Origin: FW021-bin31 sp964478125
Lineage (GTDB): Bacteria > Bacteroidota > Bacteroidia > Chitinophagales > Chitinophagaceae
Length of the DNA stretch: 64,000 nucleotides
Assembly: GCA_964478125.1 (NCBI GenBank)
Contig: CAYZGR010000008.1
Coordinates: 1 to 64,000 of the forward strand
Direction: 5' to 3'
A model generated the notes under the pieces. It did not search any database. It saw nothing but the letters and a program-made list of their open reading frames with translations, and was not told where the DNA came from. The position numbers and the translations under genes were made by a program. The number at the start of each line of letters is the position of its first letter. Within the stretch, counting starts at the first letter, position 1. Below are positions 37,036 to 46,326 of this stretch, piece after piece.

Positions 37036-37638
37036 ATGTTTAAAACATACGGCCTTTCTTTCCTCCTGCTTTTGAGCTTATCGCTCTTTACCGCAAGAAG
37101 CGGCTTCGCCCAAACGGAGGCATTATCAGAAGGGGCAACAGCTCCCATATTTACTGCCAGGGCCAGCCAGGGTGGCAGGGCTTTTGATTTTTCATTGAAA
37201 AAGGCGCTGGCCAAGGGTCCCGTAGTGGTCTATTTTTACCCCGCCGCTTACACGGGCGGCTGTGACCTGGAAGCACACACCTTCGCAACGCTCAGTGATC
37301 AATTTAAAGCTGCGGGAGCCACCATTATCGGAGTTTCGGCTGACGATATTCAGCGATTGAATTCGTTTTCCTCGGATCCGGATTATTGTGCCGGCAAATT
37401 TCCGGTAGCCTCCGACCCGGAAGGCAAGATTGCCGCTACTTACGGTTTAAAAATATCCCCGCCACAGCCGGGGGTTAAGGATGTAAGGGGAGAAGAGGTT
37501 ACGCACGGTTTTCTTCCGCGGACCACCTTCGTCATCAACACAAAAGACCAGATCGTAGCTGTTTTTTCTTCCAAAGTGGATAAAATCAGCCCGGATGAGC
37601 ATGTTAAAAAGGCTTTGGCCATTGTAAAGAAAATGTAA
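37036..37638 (+). CDS. Exported peroxiredoxin (AhpC/TSA family)
   Basis: 200 residues. A signal peptide ends near SGFAQ (26), so it should act in the periplasm against peroxides. The peroxidatic Cys76 lies in the PxxxTxxC motif (PAAYTGGC), and a second Cys118 in DPDYCAGKFP could be the resolving residue. The C-terminal part has GEEVTHGFLPRTTFVI with the conserved Arg. Export of a peroxiredoxin is less usual than a cytosolic location. It may draw electrons from the DsbD pathway encoded earlier; this is inference. Confidence 0.9.
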   Translation: MFKTYGLSFLLLLSLSLFTARSGFAQTEALSEGATAPIFTARASQGGRAFDFSLKKALAKGPVVVYFYPAAYTGGCDLEAHTFATLSDQFKAAGATIIGVSADDIQRLNSFSSDPDYCAGKFPVASDPEGKIAATYGLKISPPQPGVKDVRGEEVTHGFLPRTTFVINTKDQIVAVFSSKVDKISPDEHVKKALAIVKKM

Positions 37639-37669
37639 ACCGGCTCGTCAAAGGTGAAACCGATACCGA

Positions 37670-38215
37670 ATGAATACGCGTAAACTGACCATGAGCGAAC
37701 TCGGCCGTAAAACCGTGGAAGAGTTTAAAAATGCGGATAAAACCCCTCTTGTCCTTATACTGGATAACATTCGCAGCCTCCACAATGTAGGGTCTGTATT
37801 CCGGACGGCAGATGCCTTCTTGTTACAGGGGATATATCTCTGCGGAATGACGGGCCGCCCCCCCCATCGCGACATCCGGAAAACAGCCCTGGGCGCTACA
37901 GAAACGGTTGATTGGCACTATTTTAAGAAAACAGAAGCGGCCATTCAAGAATTAAGGGAAAAAGGCTATGCCATCTGGGCAGTGGAACAGGTGAAAAACA
38001 GCCTGTCCCTCTCCGACTTCCATCCCGACTTTGGAAAACCCCTGGCCCTGGTCTTTGGAAATGAAATGCATGGCGTGAGCGATGAGGCGCTCCGCCTGGC
38101 CGACGGGTGCATTGAGATCCCACAGCTCGGGATGAAACATTCCCTGAATATTTCGGTGAGCGCCGGGATCGTCATCTGGGAAATTTTCAAAAAGAGGGTT
38201 ATGGCCTGTGATTGA
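37670..38215 (+). CDS. TrmH/SpoU-family RNA 2'-O-methyltransferase
   Basis: 181-residue SPOUT-fold methyltransferase that adds a methyl group from SAM to an RNA ribose. The three family motifs are present: NIRSLHNVGSVFRTADAF (motif 1), LALVFGNEMHGVSDEAL (motif 2) and IPQLGMKHSLNISVSAGI (motif 3, knot). The short length lacks the N-terminal substrate-binding extension of RlmB. A second ATG at 37691 is possible. The RNA target (tRNA or rRNA) cannot be read from sequence. Confidence 0.92.
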   Translation: MNTRKLTMSELGRKTVEEFKNADKTPLVLILDNIRSLHNVGSVFRTADAFLLQGIYLCGMTGRPPHRDIRKTALGATETVDWHYFKKTEAAIQELREKGYAIWAVEQVKNSLSLSDFHPDFGKPLALVFGNEMHGVSDEALRLADGCIEIPQLGMKHSLNISVSAGIVIWEIFKKRVMACD

Positions 38216-38248
38216 AAAAAGCTATCTTCGTACAAAGTATACCCGGTT

Positions 38249-38590
38249 ATGAGCATACTCCTCCGCATTCTGGTCACTTCCTTAGCAGCTTATCTTGCCG
38301 CCATACTATTACCCGGGATCCATATTGCCGGGTACCTGAATGCTATTCTGCTTGCCATTATCCTGGGATTGCTCAATATCTTTATCAAGCCTCTGCTCGT
38401 TGTGCTAACGCTGCCCATAACCCTATTCACTTTCGGTTTATTCCTATTGGTGATCAATGCCCTCATCATCTTAATAGCAAGCCACTGGACCAAAGGATTT
38501 CACGTAGATGGTTTTTGGTGGGCGCTGCTTTATAGTATCGTGCTTTCCGTTTTTACTTCTCTCTTGACCAGCCTGGCCCGCAGGAACTAA
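38249..38590 (+). CDS. Phage-holin-family four-TM protein
   Basis: 113 residues, almost all hydrophobic, with four membrane segments. The family motif GLLNIFIKPLLVVLTLPITLF near residues 40-60 marks it as the superfamily IV 4-TM protein (PF04020). Despite the name, these proteins are chromosomal and not linked to phage here. It follows the methyltransferase gene by 33 bases. The role is unknown; membrane stress or cell-wall functions have been suggested for the family. Confidence 0.88.
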   Translation: MSILLRILVTSLAAYLAAILLPGIHIAGYLNAILLAIILGLLNIFIKPLLVVLTLPITLFTFGLFLLVINALIILIASHWTKGFHVDGFWWALLYSIVLSVFTSLLTSLARRN

Positions 38591-38645
38591 CAGGACTGAA
38601 CCGGCGGCAGTAGCCCCTTAATATCTCTAACCAAACATATATTCA

Positions 38646-38653
38646 TATCTTTG
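38646..38653 (+). promoter_or_regulatory. Candidate -7 box of the AsmA gene
   Basis: TATCTTTG fits TAnnTTTG and ends 5 bases before the ATG at 38659. The transcript would be nearly leaderless. Confidence 0.45.
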
Positions 38654-38658
38654 CATTT

Positions 38659-41289
38659 ATGAAGAAAGCACTAAAAGTTATTGCCATTGTAATTGGAGCC
38701 CTTATTCTTATCCTCCTTCTGGCCCCCTTTTTATTCAAGGACCAGATCGTAAAAAAAGTAAAACAGGAGGCTAATAAGCAACTGAATGCAACCGTTGATT
38801 TTGATAACGACATCTCCCTCAGCTTTTTTCGAAATTTTCCTAATGCCAGTCTGGGCATAGATCGTTTATGCGTTATCGGCCAGGGCGAGTATAAGGGCGA
38901 TACCCTGGCTTATGTAAAGAAGCTCCACATCGTCATTGATCTTGCCTCTTTATTTGGGGAGGAATACCAGATCAGGGATGTTAGTCTTGACCAACCCTTT
39001 ATCCAACTGTTGGTAGATTCTTCAGGAAATCCCAATTGGGATATTATGAGGGTAGATTCGAGTCAAACCGATACCGCTTCCACCGCCTTTAAGATAGGAT
39101 TGCAAAAATATGCTATTCAGGACGGGCGCCTTATTTATTCCGATTCTTCACTGGGCTTCCTCCTTGAGCTCAATGGCCTGGATCATACGGGTAAAGGAGA
39201 CTTTACCCAAGATGTCTTTGATCTTAATACCACTTCTCATGCACGGCAATTGACATTGGTATATGGAGGCATTCCTTATCTCAATCACATAGAAGCGGAT
39301 ATTGACGCAAATATCAATATTGATCTTCCCAAATCAAAATATTCATTTACTAAAAATACGATTAAACTGAACGGCCTAACGCTCGGAGTGGACGGTTACG
39401 TAGCCCTTCCGGACAGCAACCTGGCCATGGACCTTTCTTTTAAAGCCACAAAAGCGGACTTTAAAAATTTTCTCTCCCTGATACCTGCCATTTATCAAAA
39501 GAACTTTGATAAACTGAAGGCCTCAGGCGCGTTGGCCTTCAATGGATTTGTAAAAGGAATCTATAATGAAGATCGTGTTCCTGCATTTGGTTTACAGCTG
39601 ACTATTGATAACGGGATGTTTCAATATCCATCGGTCCCCGAACCCTTATCAGATGTAAATCTGGATTTAGCTGTAAAAAACGATGACGGGATCATAGATC
39701 ACACTTTTATAAACGTAAAGAAATTACATTTTGCCTTGGGTAATAACCCCTTTGATGCCCGCCTTACCCTGCAAAATCCAACGAGCGACCCAAAAATAAA
39801 CGGGGCTGTAAAAGGAAAACTAAATCTTTCGGATATATCTAAAATATATCCTTTTGAAAAAGGAACAACATTGAGCGGCGTGCTTGATATGGATGTGCAG
39901 GCAAAGGGAAACCTAAGCTCCATAGAACACAAAAGGTATGATGAGTTTAACGCCCGGGGCCGGATACTGGCTAATAATGTGACTTATAAATCTTCTGACT
40001 TCTCTCAGGGAATCGAGGTGCATCAGGGGCAGCTCACTTTCTCACCCCAACAGGTAAAAGTAAGCGGGTTCAACGCTAACATGGGTAAAAGCGATTTGCA
40101 GGCCGAGGGCGGCCTGAGTAACTTTTTTGGATATCTTTTTGGGAAAGACCAACTCAGAGGCAACCTGAAGGTAACTTCTACATTACTGGATATGAATGAG
40201 ATCATGGGCGCCGATAACCCGCCTGCTACGGTATCCTCCGATTCCATTACCACTACGGATACAAGCAGCGGCGTAAAGGCGGTTATCATTCCCCGGAATA
40301 TCCATTTTAACCTGCAAACAACCGTGGGGCATTTTATTTATGATCATTATGACCTGACTCATGTACAAGGAAACATCACCCTCGCGGACGGTATCCTGAC
40401 GATAAACAACCTGAGTACGAACATGCTGGATGGTACAGCCAAACTAAAAGGTTCGTACAATACCCGGAATCCGGAAGCGCCTAAAACAGATCTTTCCTTT
40501 AACGTGCAGGATATCAATATTCAAAAAGCCTTTAAAACATTTGTTACAGTGAAAGCCCTGGCGCCTATAGCAGCTTTTGTACAAGGGAATTTTTCGGGAG
40601 ACCTGAGCCTGAACACGCTGCTAAATGATAAGTTGTACCCGAAGTTAACTTCATTAAACAGTATCGGAAACATCCGTATTCCCAACCTGAACGTGAAAGG
40701 ATTCACGCCATTGATGCAACTTTCTTCACAACTGGGACTAAAGCAATTGCAAAACGTAGATTTACATAAATTGCTGCTGCATTTCAAAGTGGACAGCGGA
40801 TTCCTTAAAGTAAAGCCTTTTGATCTGAATATAGATGGAATAAAGATGAACATAGCCGGTAAAAACGGACTGAATAAAGTAATTGACTACACCATCAATA
40901 TGGATATTCCCCGCGCCAAACTCGGGGATGCCAATAATGCGATCACCAACCTGATCTCAAAAGCCAATAATGCAACCGGCGGTAATCTTGACCTGGGCGC
41001 CAGCGTACCCGTTGCCGTTCATTTGGGAGGAACGGTTACCCGTCCGGAGATCAAACTGGATCTTTCCGCGGAAAAAAGCAAGATTGAGAATGCTTTAAAG
41101 TCTGAAGCCAAACAACAATTAAATAAAGGAGCCCATAAATTGTTAAACCAAGTTCTTAAAGGGGATTCTACCTCTGCAGATACCACTCAAAAAGAAACAT
41201 CGGTTAAAGAAAACGTAAAGAATGCACTGCAAAAAGGACTAAAAGGACTTTTAAACCGGGATAAAAAGAAAGACAGCGCCGGCAAGTAG
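38659..41289 (+). CDS. AsmA-family protein
   Basis: 876 residues. An N-terminal membrane anchor (about 5-25) is followed by the AsmA N-domain (LFKDQIVKKVKQEANKQLNA). A long repetitive beta-rich body contains many short strands and repeats of the N-LDMDVQAKGNLS and GSYNTRNPEAPK type. The C-terminal AsmA domain includes NLKVTS and a helical, Lys-rich tail. AsmA-like proteins (including TamB and YhdP) form hydrophobic grooves that move phospholipids between inner and outer membranes. It ends 26 bases before the convergent gltX stop. Confidence 0.92.
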   Translation: MKKALKVIAIVIGALILILLLAPFLFKDQIVKKVKQEANKQLNATVDFDNDISLSFFRNFPNASLGIDRLCVIGQGEYKGDTLAYVKKLHIVIDLASLFGEEYQIRDVSLDQPFIQLLVDSSGNPNWDIMRVDSSQTDTASTAFKIGLQKYAIQDGRLIYSDSSLGFLLELNGLDHTGKGDFTQDVFDLNTTSHARQLTLVYGGIPYLNHIEADIDANINIDLPKSKYSFTKNTIKLNGLTLGVDGYVALPDSNLAMDLSFKATKADFKNFLSLIPAIYQKNFDKLKASGALAFNGFVKGIYNEDRVPAFGLQLTIDNGMFQYPSVPEPLSDVNLDLAVKNDDGIIDHTFINVKKLHFALGNNPFDARLTLQNPTSDPKINGAVKGKLNLSDISKIYPFEKGTTLSGVLDMDVQAKGNLSSIEHKRYDEFNARGRILANNVTYKSSDFSQGIEVHQGQLTFSPQQVKVSGFNANMGKSDLQAEGGLSNFFGYLFGKDQLRGNLKVTSTLLDMNEIMGADNPPATVSSDSITTTDTSSGVKAVIIPRNIHFNLQTTVGHFIYDHYDLTHVQGNITLADGILTINNLSTNMLDGTAKLKGSYNTRNPEAPKTDLSFNVQDINIQKAFKTFVTVKALAPIAAFVQGNFSGDLSLNTLLNDKLYPKLTSLNSIGNIRIPNLNVKGFTPLMQLSSQLGLKQLQNVDLHKLLLHFKVDSGFLKVKPFDLNIDGIKMNIAGKNGLNKVIDYTINMDIPRAKLGDANNAITNLISKANNATGGNLDLGASVPVAVHLGGTVTRPEIKLDLSAEKSKIENALKSEAKQQLNKGAHKLLNQVLKGDSTSADTTQKETSVKENVKNALQKGLKGLLNRDKKKDSAGK

Positions 41290-41315
41290 GGGAATAACGG
41301 CTTGGTACAGGCCAA

Positions 41316-42851
41316 TCAGTTGCTTAAGAGGGGTAAGGCGGTTTCAATCCGCGTTTTGCTCTCTTCTTTTCCAAGTACTTCCGCAATGGCAAAGACGGAA
41401 GGCCCAAACTTCCCGCCAACCAGCATTACCCGGAGCGGCAACAACATTTTTCCGGCTTTCAAACCTTGTTCTTCTGCAAAATAACGAATACGGGCCTCCA
41501 GCGTTTCCGCATCAAAAGGAGCTATGGAATCCCATATTTGCAGCAGCGCCTGAAAGAACTTCTTTTTTTCCTCATCCCATTTTTTCTTCACGCCTTCTAC
41601 ATCCCAGGTTTCCGGGCGTTTGAAAAAGTAATGACTGTTGTCCCAAAGCTCGGGAAGCAAACGGCAGCGTTCTTTAATAAGATCTAAGACCGCTACGGCC
41701 TTTTCATCAGAAACGTCTATTTCCTTCTCTTTCAAAAGATTTTTAAAATAGGGGAGCAGCGTATCTGCAGGGCTTTTTTTGATATACGCGTGATTAAACC
41801 AGAGCGCTTTTTCATAATCAAACTTGGCGCCTCCTTTATGAACGCGATCCAGGGAAAACCTTTGGATCATTTCCTCCAGGGAAAATAATTCCTGCGCCGT
41901 ACCATCATTCCAGCCCAGAAGGGCCAGCATGTTCAGAAAAGCTCCGGGAAGAAATCCCCTTTCCTTAAAACCATCGGTAACTGCTCCTGTTTGAGGATCG
42001 GTCCACTTCATGGCATACACCGGAAAGCCCAGGCGCTCCCCGTCTCGTTTGCTGAGCTTACCTTTGCCGTTTGGCTTTAATATCAGGGGCAGATGGGCGT
42101 ATTCCGGTAGATCATCGGCCCATCCGAGCTTTTGCCAGAGCAGTATATGTAACGGGGTACTGGAAAGCCATTCTTCCCCACGGAAGATATGAGATATCTT
42201 CATCAGATGGTCGTCCACCACCACTGCCAGGTGATAGGTGGGCATGCCGTCCGCTTTTAGTAATACCTTATCATCCAGTAAAGATGAATCAAAGGTGACT
42301 TTGCCGCGTATCAGATCTTCAAACTGTACATCCTGCTCCGAGGGCATTTTAAAGCGGATAACATAGGGCGTCCCGCTATCTATCAACCGCCTCACTTCTT
42401 CAGCGGGAAGGCTCAGCGAGTTACGCATTTGCAGGCGGGAATGATGATCATAACCGCTCCCGGAGGTATGGTCTTTTTGACTGTTGATCTTTTCCCGCAT
42501 GGCTTTTAATGCTTCCGGCGTATCAAAAGCATAGTAAGCATCTCCACCGGCAATCAGCTGTTCGGCATACTTCCTGTAAAGGGCCTTCCGTTCGCTCTGC
42601 CGGTATGGCCCATACGTACCGCCATAGGCCGGACCCTCGTCCGGCTCTAATCCACACCATTTCAGACAATCCACAATATATTGCTCCGCCCCTTCCACGT
42701 AGCGTGTCCGGTCCGTATCTTCAATACGCAAAATAAAACGACCCTCATGCCGGCGGGCAAACAGATAATTATATAAAACGGTGCGCATGCCGCCAAGATG
42801 AAGTCCCCCGGTAGGACTTGGCGCAAAACGTACACGAACTTCCTTTTTCAT
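41316..42851 (-). CDS. gltX: Glutamyl-tRNA synthetase
   Basis: 511-residue class Ib synthetase that charges tRNA-Glu. The HIGH motif reads HLGG in PSPTGGLHLGGMRT, and the KMSKS motif is KLSKRDG. The N-terminal Rossmann fold and C-terminal anticodon-binding helical domain are of normal length. Convergent with the AsmA gene and divergent from ruvX. A -7 box on the minus strand lies immediately before its ATG. Confidence 0.97.
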   Translation of the reverse strand: MKKEVRVRFAPSPTGGLHLGGMRTVLYNYLFARRHEGRFILRIEDTDRTRYVEGAEQYIVDCLKWCGLEPDEGPAYGGTYGPYRQSERKALYRKYAEQLIAGGDAYYAFDTPEALKAMREKINSQKDHTSGSGYDHHSRLQMRNSLSLPAEEVRRLIDSGTPYVIRFKMPSEQDVQFEDLIRGKVTFDSSLLDDKVLLKADGMPTYHLAVVVDDHLMKISHIFRGEEWLSSTPLHILLWQKLGWADDLPEYAHLPLILKPNGKGKLSKRDGERLGFPVYAMKWTDPQTGAVTDGFKERGFLPGAFLNMLALLGWNDGTAQELFSLEEMIQRFSLDRVHKGGAKFDYEKALWFNHAYIKKSPADTLLPYFKNLLKEKEIDVSDEKAVAVLDLIKERCRLLPELWDNSHYFFKRPETWDVEGVKKKWDEEKKKFFQALLQIWDSIAPFDAETLEARIRYFAEEQGLKAGKMLLPLRVMLVGGKFGPSVFAIAEVLGKEESKTRIETALPLLSN

Positions 42852-42858
42852 AAGGATG

Positions 42859-42866
42859 CAAAAGTA
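42859..42866 (-). promoter_or_regulatory. Candidate -7 box of gltX
   Basis: The minus strand reads TACTTTTG, seven bases before the ATG at 42851. A near-leaderless transcript is implied. Confidence 0.45.
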
Positions 42867-42910
42867 CGTATTTTGGAAGGATGGAGGAAGCCGAAATCTC
42901 CTAAAATCAA

Positions 42911-42918
42911 TACTTTTG
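42911..42918 (+). promoter_or_regulatory. Candidate -7 box of ruvX
   Basis: TACTTTTG fits TAnnTTTG and lies 25 bases before the ATG at 42944. Confidence 0.45.
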
Positions 42919-42943
42919 TAATTATTCCCGAAAATTGAAAACT

Positions 42944-43354
42944 ATGGCCCGAATCCTTTCCATTGATTATGGTAAAAAGCGGACCGGACTGGCGGTAACC
43001 GATCCGCTAAAAATAATTGCAACAGGCTTAACCACCGTATCCTCTCCCGACCTGATCCCGTTTTTAAAGCAATATCTGGAAAAGGAAGAGGTAGAACGCT
43101 TTATTATTGGAGATCCCAGAAACCTTGACGGTTCTGCAACCCATGGCACCCCTTTAGTCCGGCAATGCATCCGGGAACTGAAAAAACACTTTCCATACAT
43201 TCCCGTTCAACCGGTAGATGAACGCTATACCTCCAAAATGGCTGCGAAGGCGTTATTCGAATCGGGCATCAAAAAAAAGAAACGACGAAATAAAGCCCTG
43301 TTGGATGAAACCAGCGCCACCATCATGTTGCAGGAATATCTTCGATCACTTTAA
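42944..43354 (+). CDS. ruvX: RuvX/YqgF-family putative Holliday junction resolvase
   Basis: 136-residue RNase H-fold nuclease. It has IDYGKKRTGLAVTDP near the N-terminus, GDPRNLDGS in the middle, DERYTS and the C-terminal LLDETSATIMLQEYL with conserved acidic residues. The family also acts in 16S rRNA 5' processing. I chose the ATG at 42944; a TTG at 42935 would add three residues. It is followed by def after 26 bases. Confidence 0.94.
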   Translation: MARILSIDYGKKRTGLAVTDPLKIIATGLTTVSSPDLIPFLKQYLEKEEVERFIIGDPRNLDGSATHGTPLVRQCIRELKKHFPYIPVQPVDERYTSKMAAKALFESGIKKKKRRNKALLDETSATIMLQEYLRSL

Positions 43355-43356
43355 TT

Positions 43357-43364
43357 TACCTTTG
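43357..43364 (+). promoter_or_regulatory. Candidate -7 box of def
   Basis: TACCTTTG fits TAnnTTTG, in the 26-base gap between ruvX and def, 16 bases before the ATG. It may give def its own transcript. Confidence 0.4.
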
Positions 43365-43380
43365 CGAAAACTTTTTTATT

Positions 43381-43959
43381 ATGGTATTGCCAATTATTGC
43401 ATACGGGAGCCCGATATTAAGAGAAAAAACCAAAGACATTGATAAAGATTATCCTGAGCTGCAAACCTTGATCTCAGATATGTGGGAAACGCTTTATGCT
43501 TCCAATGGCGTAGGCCTTGCCGCCCCGCAAATTAACCGGTCCATTCGCCTTTTCCTCGTGGATAGCAAACAAATGTTTGAAAACATGGATGAGGAAGAAA
43601 AAGAAGAATATGAGGGTGATGAAGGCATCAAAAAGGTTTTTATTAATGCAAAGATCATAGATTTTGACGGAGATCCCTGGGCCTTTGAAGAAGGCTGCCT
43701 CAGTATTCCCCAGGTCAGAGAAGATGTGGATCGCCCGGAATCTGTAACCATCCGCTACTTAGATGAGAACTTTGAAGCGCATACCGATACCTTTTTTGGC
43801 CTTTCTGCACGCGTGGTCCAACATGAATATGATCATATTGAGGGAAAACTTTTCATTGACTATCTCAAACCCCTGAAGAAAAGACTGCTCAAAAAAAAGT
43901 TGGACAACATTACAAAGGGAAAAGTTACCGTAAATTATAAGCTTCTCGTTAAAAAATGA
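43381..43959 (+). CDS. def: Peptide deformylase
   Basis: Removes the formyl group from the N-terminal Met of new proteins. The 192-residue product has all three family motifs: GVGLAAPQI, EEGCLSIP with the metal-binding Cys, and QHEYDHIEG with the two metal-binding His and catalytic Glu. An acidic insertion (MDEEEKEEYEGDEG) lies between the first two motifs, as in other Bacteroidota. Start is the ATG at 43381. Confidence 0.97.
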   Translation: MVLPIIAYGSPILREKTKDIDKDYPELQTLISDMWETLYASNGVGLAAPQINRSIRLFLVDSKQMFENMDEEEKEEYEGDEGIKKVFINAKIIDFDGDPWAFEEGCLSIPQVREDVDRPESVTIRYLDENFEAHTDTFFGLSARVVQHEYDHIEGKLFIDYLKPLKKRLLKKKLDNITKGKVTVNYKLLVKK

Positions 43960-43961
43960 CC

Positions 43962-43969
43962 TATCTTTA
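43962..43969 (+). promoter_or_regulatory. Candidate -7 box before the cobalamin riboswitch
   Basis: TATCTTTA is one mismatch from TAnnTTTG, immediately downstream of def and upstream of the riboswitch. Confidence 0.35.
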
Positions 43970-43994
43970 CGCCGATTTAGGTTTTTTCACCGCC

Positions 43995-44155
43995 TTTGGC
44001 GATGAAAATGAAAAGGGAACCGGGTGTAAATCCCGGACATTACCCGATGCTGTAAGCGTTCTTATTTTTTGACTTCTCCATTGCCACTTTCGTTTGCCCA
44101 CGGCAGATGAAGGGAAGGCGTCAAAAAAGAACGTAAGTCAGAAGACCTGCCCAAA
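43995..44155 (+). promoter_or_regulatory. Cobalamin riboswitch
   Basis: The leader has the conserved core of the cobalamin riboswitch (Rfam RF00174 class): AAAAGGGAACCGGGTG with the paired ATCCCGG, then ACCCGATGCTGTAAGCG, and the B12-box segment GTAAGTCAGAAGACCTGCC ending near 44151. Between them a variable hairpin region pairs GTTCTTATTTTTTGAC with GTCAAAAAAGAAC. The following 200 bases to the receptor start would carry the expression platform; no simple T-run terminator is visible, so translation control is possible. In known examples adenosylcobalamin or other corrinoids turn the downstream genes off. Confidence 0.92.
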
Positions 44156-44355
44156 TCGGTTATTGTACCATGGCTTCCGGGAATAGAAGCATGCGGTGCG
44201 AAATTCTTGTATTTCTCCACTTGCATGGCTTTCTTAAATGTGACCGTAACCTATGGAACCTATGGTCCTATAGATGTCGTCGGTTTTCGCGGATCATACC
44301 CGCTCGCCTGAGCGTGTGAACCTTAGAAACCCGCAAAAGGAAAATAATTTTTAAA

Positions 44356-46287
44356 ATGAAGAAGCATTTATTATTTGCCGCCGGAATATCCTTTTTATCC
44401 GGCCCCCTTATGGCACAACAAAAGACCCTGCCGCTGAACGAGGTGGTCGTCACAGCCAACAAATTTGACCAGAAAGCCTCCCAGACCGGGAAAGTGGTTA
44501 CCGTCATTACCCAAAAGGATCTGGAGCATCAAAGCGGAGAAACCCTCGGGCAGGTGTTGAACCAGCAGGCGGGACTAACCGTTAACGGGAGTTCCGGGCC
44601 TTTAGGAACCAATCAAAATATTTATCTGCGAGGCGCCGATCCACAATATACCCTTATCATGATAAATGGTATCCCCGTAAGTGATATTTCCCAGATCAAC
44701 AGCTATTTTGATATCAACCTGATCCCGGTCTCCGATATAGAAAGAATTGAGATCATGAAGGGAGGATATGCTTCGGTCTACGGAAGCGGGGCAGCCGCAG
44801 GTGTGATCAATATTATTACAAAAAAAGGGGGCGCCAAACCCTTTCAAGCTTCCCTTCGCCTGCAGGCGGGCAGCTATAATACTTATAAAGAAAACCTGAG
44901 CTTACATGGCCGTAAGAACAAGATAGATTACAGCGTACGCTTTGGAAATGAGGACAGCAAGGGATTTTCATCTGCCCTGGATACAACCGGTAAACAAGGA
45001 TTTGATAAAGACGGCTACCATCGCAGATCCGTCTTTGCCAATTTGGGATATCATCCGGACGCGCACTGGGTTTTGCGGCCTTTTATACGGTATACCTACC
45101 AAAAGGGCGGTCTGGACGCGGACGTATATACCGATGACAAAGATTACTATTACACCTCCGGTTATTTTCAAACGGGGATCTCCATCCGGCATACCTTTCA
45201 ACATGGAGACCTGACCTTCAGATACCACTTTAACCCCATTGAACGACATTATGATAACGATACCGCCGACCGGGCGGGTTTTATAAAAGAAGACTACAAG
45301 AGCCGTGTGCATGTCGCAGATGTTTACCTCCATTATGACATTCATGACCGTTTTTCTTTTTTGATCGGCAACACCCTGAGATTGGAAAAAACAGACCAGC
45401 AAACGCAAAATGATTTCGGCAAAACAACGCTTTCTTCAGATTCCGCGAAGGCGGATGCCATGAGTATTTACGGTTCCGTTTTTTATCATGCTCCCGCGGG
45501 TCTGAACATTGAACTGGGCGGACGTCTTAACCAGCATAAGAGCTATGGATTTCATCCGGTATTTTCCTTTAATCCCTCCTGGATGATCAAAAACAGGATC
45601 AAGATCTTTGCTAACGTGGCTTCTTCCTATACTTCCCCTTCACTGTATCAGTTATATTCCGCTTATGGAAACGCCGATCTGAAGCCCGAAACCGGGAAAA
45701 GCTACGAAGCGGGTATAGAAGCCTGGTTTGCACATCAAAAAATAGATCTAAGCCTTACTGCTTTTCACCGGAGAAGTAAGGATCTCATTGCATTTGCAAA
45801 TTTGCATTATATCAATTACGACCGACAAAAAGAGTCCGGCGGAGAAACCATACTCACCTATAACATTACCGATAAACTGAAGTTATCGGCATATTATGCC
45901 TACGTAACCGGAGAAGTGACCGTCCATAACGCAATCGCCGGAAAAGATTCTTCCTACAATAATCTTTTCAAGCGCCCCAAGAGCAGCCTGGGCGCCACAT
46001 TGGGCTACCAGATTCTACCCCAATTGTATGTGAGCCTGCAGGGGAAATATACCGGCAACCGGCAGGACCTGTTTTTCTATCCCATCGATCCGGTCACTTA
46101 TGTTCAGAGGATAAGAGAACTAAAAGCCTATTACCTCCTCGACTTTTATGCTCAATATAAGTTTAAAAATCGTTACCATGCCTTCGTCGCCTTAAACAAT
46201 ATTACGGATAGCAAGTATACGGAGACAACGGGATTTGCAACCAGAAGATTCAACTTCAACGCCGGCGTCAGGATAGATTTATTTTAA
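44356..46287 (+). CDS. btuB: TonB-dependent receptor, BtuB-like
   Basis: 643-residue outer-membrane beta barrel. It has a signal peptide to about GPLMAQ (22) and a TonB-box-like LNEVVVTANK. The plug domain has IYLRGADPQYTLIMINGIPV and ERIEIMKGGYASVYGSGAAAGVINI. A 22-strand type barrel ends in the expected aromatic Phe. The plug sequence and length are close to the vitamin B12 receptor BtuB. The cobalamin riboswitch just upstream supports corrinoid uptake. The ABC transporter genes follow 39 bases later, probably on the same transcript. Confidence 0.9.
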   Translation: MKKHLLFAAGISFLSGPLMAQQKTLPLNEVVVTANKFDQKASQTGKVVTVITQKDLEHQSGETLGQVLNQQAGLTVNGSSGPLGTNQNIYLRGADPQYTLIMINGIPVSDISQINSYFDINLIPVSDIERIEIMKGGYASVYGSGAAAGVINIITKKGGAKPFQASLRLQAGSYNTYKENLSLHGRKNKIDYSVRFGNEDSKGFSSALDTTGKQGFDKDGYHRRSVFANLGYHPDAHWVLRPFIRYTYQKGGLDADVYTDDKDYYYTSGYFQTGISIRHTFQHGDLTFRYHFNPIERHYDNDTADRAGFIKEDYKSRVHVADVYLHYDIHDRFSFLIGNTLRLEKTDQQTQNDFGKTTLSSDSAKADAMSIYGSVFYHAPAGLNIELGGRLNQHKSYGFHPVFSFNPSWMIKNRIKIFANVASSYTSPSLYQLYSAYGNADLKPETGKSYEAGIEAWFAHQKIDLSLTAFHRRSKDLIAFANLHYINYDRQKESGGETILTYNITDKLKLSAYYAYVTGEVTVHNAIAGKDSSYNNLFKRPKSSLGATLGYQILPQLYVSLQGKYTGNRQDLFFYPIDPVTYVQRIRELKAYYLLDFYAQYKFKNRYHAFVALNNITDSKYTETTGFATRRFNFNAGVRIDLF

Positions 46288-46326
46288 TTGCTTACCTTGA
46301 ACTTTAATCCTGAAAAACCGGCTTTC

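Noticed and set aside
38249..38590. Prophage signal from the holin-family gene
   Set aside because: This is the chromosomal 4-TM family; no other phage gene, integrase or attachment site is nearby.
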